From: Lachnospiraceae bacterium
GTDB lineage: Bacteria; Bacillota; Clostridia; Lachnospirales; Lachnospiraceae
NCBI GenBank assembly: GCA_029067085.1
Contig: JAIEFE010000015.1
Location: 1 to 55,632 of the forward strand
Reading direction: 5' to 3'
Length of the DNA stretch: 55,632 bases
A program made the translations under genes and the position numbers. The notes under the pieces were generated by a model. The model saw only the letters and a program-made list of their open reading frames with translations. It was not told the origin of the DNA and ran no database searches. Each line of letters opens with the position of its first letter. Positions within the stretch are counted from its first letter, which is position 1. Shown one piece after another: positions 8,358-17,398 of the stretch.

Positions 8358-9036
8358 ATGCCTTACCTCCCATGTCCTTTAGACAGCCATCCGTCACACG
8401 CAAGACTCTGTCTGCATCCGATGCCAGATTGTCATTATGAGTGATCATCAGGATCGTCTGTCTGTAATGGCGCGCTGCCCTGATCAATAAATCCATAACA
8501 TCCCGGCTGCTTTTCGAATCCAGATTCCCGGTAGGTTCATCCGCCAGAATCAGCATTGGCTGCATGATCAGCGCTCTTCCAATCGCCACTCTCTGCTGCT
8601 GACCGCCGGATAACTGACTTGGCAAATGCGCCCTCCTTTCACTCAATCCCAGCAGTCCAAGCAATTCCTCTATTTTCTCCCGATCGGGTTTCTGATGATC
8701 GAGCAATAGCGGAAATGCGATATTCTGCTCTACATTGAGCTCTTCAATGAGATGAAATGCCTGAAAAATAAAACCGATGTTTCTCCTCCTGAAAACAGTC
8801 CGCTCTTTCTCATTCAGCGCAAACAGATCCATACCGTCTAAAAGAACCTTACCCAAAGTCGGCGTATCCAGTCCTCCTACACAATGAAGCAGTGTGCTCT
8901 TTCCGGAGCCGGATTCACCCACCACCGCAGCGAACTCTCCCTTTTCCATGGAAAAACTCACATTCCGCAGCGCCTTCACCTGTCCTTCGCCCTGCCCGTA
9001 GGTCTTACTTAAATTCTGTACTTCTAATAATTCCAT
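8341..9036 (-). CDS. ABC transporter ATP-binding protein (LolD/MacB type)
   Basis: A 231-residue ATPase with all expected motifs: Walker A GESGSGKST (residues 40-48), Q-loop FIFQAFHL, signature LSGGQQQR, Walker B with LILADEPTGNLD and a switch His in MITHND. It powers the FtsX permease encoded directly downstream. The ATG at 9036 is chosen because AGGAGGTGA sits 7 bases before it; a longer frame of 15 more residues is not supported. The gene follows the histidine kinase after about 135 bases. That gap (9037-9171) holds no gene and could carry a promoter controlled by the adjacent response regulator. Confidence 0.93.
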   Translation of the reverse strand: MELLEVQNLSKTYGQGEGQVKALRNVSFSMEKGEFAAVVGESGSGKSTLLHCVGGLDTPTLGKVLLDGMDLFALNEKERTVFRRRNIGFIFQAFHLIEELNVEQNIAFPLLLDHQKPDREKIEELLGLLGLSERRAHLPSQLSGGQQQRVAIGRALIMQPMLILADEPTGNLDSKSSRDVMDLLIRAARHYRQTILMITHNDNLASDADRVLRVTDGCLKDMGGKAYEKLS

Positions 9037-9171
9037 ATTCGCCGTCACCTCCTGTTTTTGCATTTTGATGGCAAACGTCATAACCGATCTGCCGTTTGCT
9101 GTCAGTATAACTTGCTCAGCTTACAGGCAGGTGAAAGGCCGCTTACAGTTTCGTAAGATATTTCAGTCTCC

Positions 9172-10401
9172 TTATGCCGGCAGCGTCATCGTGAACACAG
9201 TGCCTTCCCCTGCCGTGCTTTGCACCGACAATACGCCGCCCTGTCCTTCTACAATAGACTTTGCCAAGGGAAGTCCCAGCCCGATTCCGGTTCCGTTTCC
9301 TTTTCCCCTCGAGGTGCGATAAAAGCGTTTAAAAATGTGGTAAATATCTTTCTCATCAATTCCTTTTCCATTGTCCTCAAACGATACTCTTGTCATTTCC
9401 GGAAACTGTTCCCATGACACAAGGATGCGTCCACCCTTTTCCGTATAATCCAATGCATTTTTCACCAGATTTCCCATTGCCTCACTGGTCCACTGCAGAT
9501 CGCAATTCACCCAGACTCCGTCCTCTCCCGAAAGTACAATCTCTTTCTCCTCTTCTTCCGCTCTCACCCAAAGTTCTGACACGGCTCTGGAAACCACATC
9601 CGCCAAAAGCCAGCTTTGCTTTTCAAAAACAACTGCCCCCGCATCCAGTCTTGTAACCTTGAGTAAAACTTGGATCAGTTCTTCCACACGCGCAAGGGCA
9701 GTCGAAGTTTTCTTTGAAAATGCGAGCACTGCCTCTTTGTTTTCCGCATCTGACTCTATGATCTCATTATACATAGCCAGAGCAGAAAGCGGTGTTTTGA
9801 GCTGATGGGAAATATCGGAAATGGTGTCCTTTAAAAAATCCTTTGCCCGTACAGCTTCTTCATTTCCGGCCGCCAATGCATTGGCAAGACTGTCAATTTT
9901 CCCGAAAAGCCTGTAAAGGCACCCCTCATCCATCCGCGGAAGATGTTCCGTAAAGTCTCCTCGCATAAACTGCTCTATGATTTTGATCGCCCGATGATAA
10001 ACTTTTTCCCTTGCCAAAAGAAATGCGCCCGCCAGTACCGGAATACTTATCCACAAAAATAAAAAAAGCCCGGCAAGCAGTATTCCCGTTCCCTTCTGTA
10101 TCCCAAAAATATCCGGCATAAAAAACAGTTCCGTTTCCTCACTGATCCCTATGCGCGCAAGCAGGTCAATCCCTTTTTCCGTCATCTCTTCTTCCGCGAA
10201 GGTTTTTGCGATTACCGCCTCGCTTACTCCCTGCTCGATAAGAGAAGAAACAACACACCTGTCATGTTTTAGGAGTTTTTGCTTGATCTGATATCCGTTT
10301 ACGCACCATATTGCCAGAGCAAAAACCGATGCCGCCGCCAATATGAGCGCCAGACAATAAAAGAATCTTTTCTGCTCCTCATCCCTCAAAAATCCCATCA
10401 T
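9172..10401 (-). CDS. Membrane sensor histidine kinase
   Basis: A 409-residue kinase. Two transmembrane helices (about residues 14-34 and 105-128) enclose a roughly 70-residue extracytoplasmic sensor. A HAMP-like linker follows, then HisKA with phosphoacceptor His199 in SHQLKTPL. HATPase_c shows the N box (NLVKNALDYT), the G1 box (EDNGKGID) and the G2 box (GTGIGLGLPL). The ATG overlaps the stop of the response regulator by 4 bases and has AGGAGGTG upstream, so the pair is translationally coupled. It likely senses an envelope signal and drives the response regulator to control the downstream ABC transporter. The sensor loop is larger than in BceS-type kinases, so it is more like VanS/PhoR architecture. 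Confidence 0.92.
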   Translation of the reverse strand: MMGFLRDEEQKRFFYCLALILAAASVFALAIWCVNGYQIKQKLLKHDRCVVSSLIEQGVSEAVIAKTFAEEEMTEKGIDLLARIGISEETELFFMPDIFGIQKGTGILLAGLFLFLWISIPVLAGAFLLAREKVYHRAIKIIEQFMRGDFTEHLPRMDEGCLYRLFGKIDSLANALAAGNEEAVRAKDFLKDTISDISHQLKTPLSALAMYNEIIESDAENKEAVLAFSKKTSTALARVEELIQVLLKVTRLDAGAVVFEKQSWLLADVVSRAVSELWVRAEEEEKEIVLSGEDGVWVNCDLQWTSEAMGNLVKNALDYTEKGGRILVSWEQFPEMTRVSFEDNGKGIDEKDIYHIFKRFYRTSRGKGNGTGIGLGLPLAKSIVEGQGGVLSVQSTAGEGTVFTMTLPA

Positions 10402-11120
10402 ATTTTCACCTCCTGCCAGCTATACCCAAACCCTCTGGCTGTGATCAAATGCTCCGGTCTGGAAGGATCTGTTTCTACCTTTTCCCGCAGCCTTCTGATA
10501 TATACAGAGAGCGTATTATCATCCACAAAATTACCGGAGTTATCCCACAATTCCTCGAAAATCATTTCTCTGGTGACCACTCTGCCGCGGGAGCGTACCA
10601 AAAGACAGAGCAACCTGTATTCCACCGGCGTAAGTTCCAGTTTTTTCCCCTGCAAAAGCACCCTGCTCCCCGCAAGATCAATTTCAATATCCCCGCAGAC
10701 AATACTCCCCTGCCGGGTCAACTTATTCTCCGCCCTTGTTACCCCTGCCCTGCGCAGCAGCGCGCGTATTCTGGAAAGCAGTTCTCCCAACTTAAACGGT
10801 TTCCCGATATAATCATCACCGCCGCTGTCAAGCCCCCGGATCACATTTATCTCCTCATCCGAGGCAGTCAGAAAAATGATCGGAACCTGATTCCCCTGCG
10901 TTCTCACCGCTTCGCAAACCTCAAAACCTGTACCGTCGGGCAGCGTCACATCCAAAAGCAGCAGATCATATTGATTCCGCAATAAAAATTCCTTCGCCTC
11001 TCTCACACTTTCCGCCGTTTCTACCTCATATTCATTTTTCTTCAGGGAATAACATAGACCGTCTGCAAGACTTATATCATCTTCCAGCAGTAAGATTTTG
11101 CTTTTTCTATCTTTATCCAT
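10398..11120 (-). CDS. OmpR-family response regulator
   Basis: A 240-residue regulator. The receiver domain (about residues 8-120) has the acidic pair Asp14-Asp15, phosphoacceptor Asp57 (LLLLDVTLPDG) and Lys107 (IGKPF). The winged-helix DNA-binding domain (about 140-235) shows ELTPVEYRLLCLL and the SVYIRRLREKVE recognition region. It is the first gene of the kinase/ABC set and overlaps the kinase by 4 bases. It begins 26 bases after the stop of the C15-like gene, so transcription may also enter from upstream. Its target is most likely the ABC transporter promoter, by the usual logic of such cassettes. Confidence 0.93.
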   Translation of the reverse strand: MDKDRKSKILLLEDDISLADGLCYSLKKNEYEVETAESVREAKEFLLRNQYDLLLLDVTLPDGTGFEVCEAVRTQGNQVPIIFLTASDEEINVIRGLDSGGDDYIGKPFKLGELLSRIRALLRRAGVTRAENKLTRQGSIVCGDIEIDLAGSRVLLQGKKLELTPVEYRLLCLLVRSRGRVVTREMIFEELWDNSGNFVDDNTLSVYIRRLREKVETDPSRPEHLITARGFGYSWQEVKI

Positions 11121-11146
11121 TCACTCTCACCATAACCTGAAATTAG

Positions 11147-11587
11147 TCAAGGAAAAACCGTTCTTACTTTTTCCATAAACTCTTCCGTAATATACTTTAT
11201 GGAAGGCACGTGGAAGAACAGCGCATGACAATTGCATTTTCTTAACATATACCAATAGGCTTCATTACACAAGGATCGGATGGGCGTATTCCCAATATGC
11301 GTATTAATTCCGCACTTATTCAGTTTCATGGCAATCGTCTGAAAATCCAGATCCGAATAGCAGCATACATCCTCTCTTTTGGCAACACACTCTATTCTTA
11401 TATTTCCTTTTAATGTTTTGTCTAACCCAAACATATAGACAAAATCATAGGTACCATTGATATGATCAATATCCTTCTTTAGGCCGCTATAGGAATTTGT
11501 CAAAAACAATTTATTGCCGCTTAGATTTCTCACGATCTTATTACCGGAATTACCGTTCCCTTTAAAAGCAACGTATAATGCTGACAT
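11147..11587 (-). CDS. Short peptidase C15 (pyroglutamyl peptidase)-like protein
   Basis: A 146-residue protein that keeps what looks like the Glu-Cys-His catalytic triad of pyroglutamyl peptidase I: Glu66 (IRIECVAK), Cys107 (SLCNEAYWYML) and His126 (LFFHVPS). Classical Pcp enzymes have about 200-215 residues, so this is a compact version in which the N-terminal nucleotide-fold-like part is shortened. The start has CGAGG about 7 bases upstream. It sits 24 bases after the metallo-hydrolase gene and 26 bases before the response regulator, all on the minus strand. If active it would remove N-terminal pyroglutamate from peptides in the cytoplasm. Assignment rests on motif order alone. Confidence 0.6.
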   Translation of the reverse strand: MSALYVAFKGNGNSGNKIVRNLSGNKLFLTNSYSGLKKDIDHINGTYDFVYMFGLDKTLKGNIRIECVAKREDVCCYSDLDFQTIAMKLNKCGINTHIGNTPIRSLCNEAYWYMLRKCNCHALFFHVPSIKYITEEFMEKVRTVFP

Positions 11588-11611
11588 ATAGTAACCTCGT
11601 TTAATCCCTGT

Positions 11612-12442
11612 TTATCCCGACACCGCAATACTCTCCCCATCATCCGGAACCCAAAGGTTTCCCGAAAAGAATGCCGCGCCCTCCTCTGTATACAGTTTCT
11701 TCCTGTCCGCTATATGACTATCCTCCGTATGCATGAGGATCAGGTTTTTCACCTTCAATTCCTCCGCAGTCTGACAGACATCCCGGACGGTACTGTGATG
11801 CTTTTCATACGGCCCGAACTTGTCTTTCTCGGAAAACAGACAGAATGCCTCATGAAGCAGATAGGAGGCTCCTTCCGCTTCGGGATAAAACTCCCGGTTC
11901 AGCGGCTCATCCCCGCAAAAGAGCAGCTTCTCCTCCGTCAGATTGAACCCATACTGGATCAGCTTTGTTGACATAATATCAAAAAAGGTGATCTTCCTGC
12001 CCAATATCGTGTGGGAATCGCCATCCTGCAGTCTGACTAAATGCATTCTGCCTCCAAACAGATTCGTGATCTTTTTCATCAGGACGATCCCGCAGATGGT
12101 CTTCAGATTCTCCATGACCTCATCACATGCATATATTTTCAGATTGCCGTCATAGTTTCCGGCAAGCATCATCTGTCCGATCCTTCTTATGATCCAAACC
12201 GCTCCCAAGATATGATCGGAATGAGAATGGGTGATAAACAGATCGTGGATCTGCGTCAGAGAAATGTTCCGTTCCTCCAGAATCCTAAGAATCTGATTGC
12301 CGCCTCCCGCATCCACCATAAAGCATCTGTCATGCTCTCTTAAGACAAAGCAGGTATTATAACATTTCGTCACCGTGGCATGTCCGGTTCCCAGCATCGT
12401 AATGGATAAGCCGTTATCATTCATCTGGTTCAAACTCCTCAC
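11612..12442 (-). CDS. Metallo-beta-lactamase-fold hydrolase (RNase Z-like)
   Basis: A 276-residue protein with the family signature THSHSDHILG (His72, His74, Asp76, His77), an early ITMLGTGHA strand typical of the RNase Z/ElaC branch, a later metal-binding Asp in LLFCGDEPL, and a final His in ILMHTEDSH. It lacks a long flexible arm of tRNase Z, so a phosphodiesterase or other hydrolase role is as likely as tRNA processing. The start overlaps the amylosucrase stop by 4 bases (ATGA type), meaning translational coupling. Such a gene is not a usual member of a raffinose operon, and its role there is unknown. Confidence 0.8.
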   Translation of the reverse strand: MRSLNQMNDNGLSITMLGTGHATVTKCYNTCFVLREHDRCFMVDAGGGNQILRILEERNISLTQIHDLFITHSHSDHILGAVWIIRRIGQMMLAGNYDGNLKIYACDEVMENLKTICGIVLMKKITNLFGGRMHLVRLQDGDSHTILGRKITFFDIMSTKLIQYGFNLTEEKLLFCGDEPLNREFYPEAEGASYLLHEAFCLFSEKDKFGPYEKHHSTVRDVCQTAEELKVKNLILMHTEDSHIADRKKLYTEEGAAFFSGNLWVPDDGESIAVSG

Positions 12443-14328
12443 CGCTTCGTAACTGAAGATAAATAGTAAAACCCATAAGCCGAAAGCATTATCTTTTCCG
12501 GGCGCATTTTACGCCCTGTGAACATATCTTTATATTCACCTTCTATTCCGCTCAGGGACACTTCTTTATCAAACTCGCTGAAATTGAAGATTCCTATGAT
12601 TTCTTCCCCCTCAAAAGATCTGTCGATGCACAGTACATTTCTATCCCCCGTATCCAAAGTTCTCATATCCGCCTGTGTGACAAACGCCTTCTTTGATCTT
12701 CTGATCTTTTCCAACCGGTCGAGCTGCGCAAAGATCTGTCCCTCCACACTCTTTTCATCCTGCGCCTGTTTTGCCAGCGTCCAGTTCATTTTACCCCGGT
12801 GAAGATAGCGCGAATCCGCCGCCTTGTCCGGATCTTCTTTATAACTGTAGTCGTTTATCTGTCCGATCTCGTCTCCGCTATAAAGTACGGGAATACCGGA
12901 CTGCATGAACATGTAGGCGTGAAGTGTCACATCCAGCCGGATGGCCCGCTCCATAGCCTTTTCATCCTGCTCGAAGCCTGCCTTCTCAATACCGCACATG
13001 GAAGCCGTGGTACCGCAGAATCTGGCGTCTCCCGAAACGGGATCGGCATTATACAGCTCACCCCTGCTGCCGCTTCCGCCCGCATATCCCTGAAAATAAT
13101 CGTTCAGATACTGCTTGTGGGAACGCTCTTCAAATCCCCAGAGAAGCAGAGTATCATAATCCAATCCCCAGCCAATATCATCGTGACAGCGCAGATAATT
13201 CAGAAACACATACTCTTTCGGCAGACTGCTCACAATGTCCAGCTGCCTTTTTAAAAGCCGCACATCCCGCGTCGCCACCGTGTGCCAGGTGGTCGCCATT
13301 GTGGTCACGTTGTACAGCATGTGGCACTCCGGTTTCTCAACAGTCCCGAAATAGGGCGCTACCTTCTCAGGCTCCATCACCACCTCGCCAAGCAGCAGCA
13401 CACCGGGGCATACGATCTCGCTGATCATGCGCATCATACGCACAATCGTATGTACCTGCTTTAGATTGCGGCAGGAGGTATGTAACTCCTTCCAGATATA
13501 CGGCACAGCATCGATCCGTATCACATCCATCCCCTTGTTGGCAAGATAGAGAAAGTTATACATCATCTCGTTAAATACCCGGGGATTTCCGTAATTCAAA
13601 TCCCACTGGTAAGGATAAAAGGATGTCATGACAAAATGTCCCGCATCCGCAAGCCAGGTGAAATTGCCCGGCGCGGTAGTGGGAAACACCTGTGGCACCG
13701 TCTTCTCATATTCATTCGGAATGGCGTCATTGTCAAAGAAGAAGTAGCGGCTCATATATTCGCCCTCTCCCGCTCTCGCCCGTTTCGCCCACTCATGATC
13801 CTCGGAGGTATGGTTCATGACAAAATCCACGCAGACGTTGATCCCTTCCTTCCGGCAGGCCGCCGTCAGGCTTTCCAGATCCTCCATGGTTCCCAGCTGC
13901 GGTTGTACCTTCCGAAAATCCGCCACTGCATAGCCGCCGTCGGAACGTCCTTTGGGGGTATCCAGGAAAGGCATCAGATGAATATAATTGACATTACAGC
14001 TTTTCAGGTAATCCAGTTTCTCCTGTACACCCCGGAGATTGCCCGCAAAATTGTCAATGTAGAGCATCATGCCCAGCATATCGTTCTTCTTATACCAATC
14101 GGGCGCCTTTTCTCTCTCCCGGTCCAGTTTTTTCAGATCTTTGGCACGTTCCTCATAGAAACGGTAAAGGTTATCACACAGCTCCGCAAACATGGAACCG
14201 TTGTCATACAGCTCCATATACAGCCACCTAAGCTCATCCAGATGCCTGTCAAATCGTTTTCTGTAGGTTGCTTCCGCCCGTGATACCTTATCCTTCGTCT
14301 GAGATGTCTCTCCCTTTTTACCTCCCAT
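12439..14328 (-). CDS. Amylosucrase (GH13_4)
   Basis: A 629-residue intracellular enzyme, close to the 636 residues of the Neisseria polysaccharea amylosucrase. It uses sucrose to extend alpha-1,4-glucan and releases fructose. Landmarks are DFVMNHTSEDHEW (168-180), GMDVIRIDAVPYIWKE with nucleophile Asp273, general acid Glu315 (LLLGEVV) and CHDDIGW with Asp383. An N-terminal helical domain (about 1-80) is typical of the subfamily. No signal peptide. The gene starts 21 bases after the alpha-galactosidase stop and ends in a 4-base overlap with the next gene. In context it would consume the sucrose left after alpha-galactosidase action on raffinose. A sucrose hydrolase of the same subfamily cannot be excluded. 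Confidence 0.88.
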   Translation of the reverse strand: MGGKKGETSQTKDKVSRAEATYRKRFDRHLDELRWLYMELYDNGSMFAELCDNLYRFYEERAKDLKKLDREREKAPDWYKKNDMLGMMLYIDNFAGNLRGVQEKLDYLKSCNVNYIHLMPFLDTPKGRSDGGYAVADFRKVQPQLGTMEDLESLTAACRKEGINVCVDFVMNHTSEDHEWAKRARAGEGEYMSRYFFFDNDAIPNEYEKTVPQVFPTTAPGNFTWLADAGHFVMTSFYPYQWDLNYGNPRVFNEMMYNFLYLANKGMDVIRIDAVPYIWKELHTSCRNLKQVHTIVRMMRMISEIVCPGVLLLGEVVMEPEKVAPYFGTVEKPECHMLYNVTTMATTWHTVATRDVRLLKRQLDIVSSLPKEYVFLNYLRCHDDIGWGLDYDTLLLWGFEERSHKQYLNDYFQGYAGGSGSRGELYNADPVSGDARFCGTTASMCGIEKAGFEQDEKAMERAIRLDVTLHAYMFMQSGIPVLYSGDEIGQINDYSYKEDPDKAADSRYLHRGKMNWTLAKQAQDEKSVEGQIFAQLDRLEKIRRSKKAFVTQADMRTLDTGDRNVLCIDRSFEGEEIIGIFNFSEFDKEVSLSGIEGEYKDMFTGRKMRPEKIMLSAYGFYYLSSVTKR

Positions 14329-14349
14329 ATTTACCTCCGTCCTAAAGCT

Positions 14350-16530
14350 TTACTGCTCCCTGACCAGCTCGATCTGATATGCCGGATACTCCTTCTGCTC
14401 CACCGGCATGGGAAGCCCCGCCTCCATCAGATCCGCACCGTAATAGCATCTGCCGTTCTCCGCATTCCTGTACACCGATTCAGCATCCAGACCTTTCAGC
14501 TTCACATAGCTCACCGGCATGTTTCCATGCATCTCCAGCATCACAACACTCAACAGCGCACGGTCCTTTTTCTCCGACACAAACATCCACGCCGCATTCG
14601 TCTCAGAAAAAGGATTGTTCAGCCGATAATGCGTCCCTTTCCGAATCAATGTTTCCCAACCCTTATACTGCCCGATCTGCTCTCTGACAACCGTCTTATC
14701 CTCCTCCGACAGTTTCTGCGGGTCAAGCTCATAGCCAAATATGCCCGCCATTGCCACCACGCCTCTGGTATGCAGGCTTACACTCCGGCCAGTCTGGTGA
14801 TTTGGCACAGCCGACACATGGGAGCCGACAGTAGCTGCCGGGTAGAAGAAGGAAGTGCCGTACTGAATTTTCAGCCTGTCCAATGCGTCCGTGTTGTCGC
14901 TGCACCAAATCTGGGGCGTATAGTAGAGCATTCCCGCGTCAAATCTGCCGCCTCCGCCACTGCAGCCCTCTATCAGGATATCCGGATATTTTTGCAGCAG
15001 CTTTTCCAGGAAATCATATACCCCCAGTATATAATCGTAGGTTACTTTTCCCTGACAATTCTCCAAGGAATAGACATCCACGATACTACGGTTCATATCC
15101 CATTTAATATATGAGATTTCCCCTTGGTCGAGTATAGCACATATCTGCTCAAAAACACAGTCCCGAACTTCCACTCTGGTGAAATCGAGCACCAGCTGAT
15201 TCCGACACCGTACAGGCTCCCTTCCCGGAATCTGTAACGCCCAGTCCGGATGTTCTCTGTACAGATCGCTGTCCTCCGACACCATCTCAGGTTCTATCCA
15301 GATACCAAATTGTACGCCTATGTTGTTGACTTTCTCAGTCAACTCCTTCAGGGTACATCCCAGCTTTTTCTCATTGACCTGCCAGTCTCCCAGACCGCTG
15401 TTATCGTCCTCCCGCTTTCCAAACCAACCGTCATCCATAACGATCATATCGATTCCAAGATCGGCCGCGCTTTCCGCCAGCTTTAAAATCGTACTGCCGT
15501 CAAACGTAAAGTAAGCCGCCTCCCAGCTGTTTAACAGAACCGGCCGGGGCGCGTCTTTGTATTTTCCCCTGCACAAATGCTCACCGATACAGCGATGAAA
15601 CCGCATTGACAGCGTACCAAGTCCTTTGTCCGAATAGGAAAGGATCGTCTCAGGAACCACAAGACGCTCCCCCTGCTGTAACGGATAATGAAACAGATCG
15701 CTCTGCAGGCCCATCAAAACTCTCGTCTGCTCATACTGGTCCTTCTCCGCCTCGCAAAGGAAATTGCCGCTGTAGACAAACACCAGTCCATAACAGCTCC
15801 CCGTCTCCTCCGTGGTATTCCTCTCCGCCAGGATCACTGCCGGATTATACTGATGGCTGGAAGCGCCTCTGCGGCTGCCGATGGCATAGGTGCCGTGCCG
15901 GATCTTTTCCCGCTGCATATTTCTCTCCATGGTGTGCCTGCCATAAAAGCTGAGCATATCATAGTTTCCCGCAAGGAAATCCAGGCAGACGGAAGCCGCC
16001 TTCTCAACTGTCACGCCCTGCTCTCCCCTGTTTTCTATGACAGCGCTTCTGGTAATGATATCCGCTTCCTCCAACACACCGTACAAAAGCGTCACCCGCA
16101 CATGGCTTACCCGATCTTCCAGATAGATCTCAAGTGTCTTTGCTTCCCCAGAGTCAGCATAGACTGCCGGGAGTCCCGGCAGTCCATACTTTCCTTTTTT
16201 TATCTCATGACCGGCATAACGCAGATCACAACAATCAGATCCGTCCGCATTACGGATGATCAGGGCGCTGTTTCTAAAATCCCCCACGCCCATGACCGGA
16301 TATTCCTGAGGCAAGGCATCCATCGAGTAAGTTCTGTCATTTCCCACATCCGCGGGATTCCCTGAAAATCCCCTGTCATAATAGGTGAGCAGATAGTCCA
16401 TGTTTCCGTATACACGCCCTCCGTAGTACAGATGCAGTAAAAATCCATAGTCATCCACTTTCATCCGGTAAGACGTATGTTTCGTGTCCAGTGTAAAAAT
16501 CCGATTTTCCTGCTGATATCCAATTGCCAT
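14350..16530 (-). CDS. Alpha-galactosidase (GH36)
   Basis: A 726-residue cytoplasmic enzyme that removes terminal alpha-galactose from raffinose, stachyose and melibiose. An N-terminal beta-sandwich domain is followed by a TIM barrel containing MDDGWFGKREDD (365-376), the nucleophile Asp478 in YIKWDMNRS and the acid/base Asp548 in CSDNTDALDR. These two positions coincide with those reported for the Geobacillus stearothermophilus enzyme. Length is normal for the family and there is no signal peptide. It lies 25 bases after the second permease gene and just before amylosucrase, making a coherent raffinose-family oligosaccharide operon. Confidence 0.95.
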   Translation of the reverse strand: MAIGYQQENRIFTLDTKHTSYRMKVDDYGFLLHLYYGGRVYGNMDYLLTYYDRGFSGNPADVGNDRTYSMDALPQEYPVMGVGDFRNSALIIRNADGSDCCDLRYAGHEIKKGKYGLPGLPAVYADSGEAKTLEIYLEDRVSHVRVTLLYGVLEEADIITRSAVIENRGEQGVTVEKAASVCLDFLAGNYDMLSFYGRHTMERNMQREKIRHGTYAIGSRRGASSHQYNPAVILAERNTTEETGSCYGLVFVYSGNFLCEAEKDQYEQTRVLMGLQSDLFHYPLQQGERLVVPETILSYSDKGLGTLSMRFHRCIGEHLCRGKYKDAPRPVLLNSWEAAYFTFDGSTILKLAESAADLGIDMIVMDDGWFGKREDDNSGLGDWQVNEKKLGCTLKELTEKVNNIGVQFGIWIEPEMVSEDSDLYREHPDWALQIPGREPVRCRNQLVLDFTRVEVRDCVFEQICAILDQGEISYIKWDMNRSIVDVYSLENCQGKVTYDYILGVYDFLEKLLQKYPDILIEGCSGGGGRFDAGMLYYTPQIWCSDNTDALDRLKIQYGTSFFYPAATVGSHVSAVPNHQTGRSVSLHTRGVVAMAGIFGYELDPQKLSEEDKTVVREQIGQYKGWETLIRKGTHYRLNNPFSETNAAWMFVSEKKDRALLSVVMLEMHGNMPVSYVKLKGLDAESVYRNAENGRCYYGADLMEAGLPMPVEQKEYPAYQIELVREQ

Positions 16531-16555
16531 AATTCTGTACCTTTCTGTTAAATTA

Positions 16556-17398
16556 TCACTTTACGGCTCCGTTCACAACACCGTTCAATATCTGTTTCTG
16601 ACAGATCACATAAAAAATTAAAATCGGAATCAGAGACAACAGGTAGGATGCAAACGCCAGGTTATAGTTGGTTCCAAACTGTGACTGGAAGTTCAACTGT
16701 GCCAGCGGCAGTGTGTTCTCTGCAGAGCCCGCCATAATAATAAGGGGCGTCATAACATCATTCCATACCGCCAGGGCCGTGATAACTGCAACCGTTGCAT
16801 GCATCGGACGCATGATTGGGAAAATGATCTGCCAATAAGTCCGCCATGTGGAAGCGCCGTCCACTCTCGCCGCTTCTTCCAGCGCCATCGGAATATTGGT
16901 AAGATATCCTGAGTACAGCATGATATTCATAGGCATGTAGAACACCACATACAGCAGGATAACGCCGAACCAGTTCGCAAGTCCCATCTCAGCCGTCTGC
17001 TTAGCCAGCGGCATCATCAGAATGGCAAAGGGCACGAACATACCGCTTACGATAAAGAGATAGACAAAATTATAAAATTTACTGGATTTATTTCTGCCCA
17101 GCGTATATCCCATCAGGGAATGGAGCAGAACGGAAAGTCCCACTGTCAATATCGAAATCAGTAAGCTGTTTTTCAGGGAATTCCAGAAATCCGTCACCCG
17201 CATCGCTTCCCTGAAATTATTCAAACTCCACACCTTGGGCAGCGACAGAATGCCGCTAATGCTGTTGGTCATTTCCGAGGGCTGCTTGAAGGCGATCACA
17301 ACGGTCATATACAGCGGAAAGATGATCGTGGAAAGACCGAGAATGAGCAGCACCAAAACCCATTTGTTCGATTTTTCGACTGTCGATGTTTTCTTCAT
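16556..17398 (-). CDS. Sugar ABC transporter permease (MalG/MsmG type)
   Basis: A 280-residue inner-membrane permease with six predicted helices and the cytoplasmic EAA loop EEAARVDGASTWRTYWQIIFP (about residues 190-210) that docks on an ATPase. It overlaps the preceding permease by 4 bases, consistent with equimolar partners. It forms the channel with its neighbour for the sugars delivered by the binding protein. No ATPase gene lies in this operon; such CUT1 systems in Firmicutes usually share a multi-purpose MsmK ATPase coded elsewhere. Confidence 0.94.
   Translation of the reverse strand: MKKTSTVEKSNKWVLVLLILGLSTIIFPLYMTVVIAFKQPSEMTNSISGILSLPKVWSLNNFREAMRVTDFWNSLKNSLLISILTVGLSVLLHSLMGYTLGRNKSSKFYNFVYLFIVSGMFVPFAILMMPLAKQTAEMGLANWFGVILLYVVFYMPMNIMLYSGYLTNIPMALEEAARVDGASTWRTYWQIIFPIMRPMHATVAVITALAVWNDVMTPLIIMAGSAENTLPLAQLNFQSQFGTNYNLAFASYLLSLIPILIFYVICQKQILNGVVNGAVK

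Noticed and set aside
13636..14283. 215-residue frame opposite amylosucrase
   Set aside because: Antisense shadow without domain or start signal.
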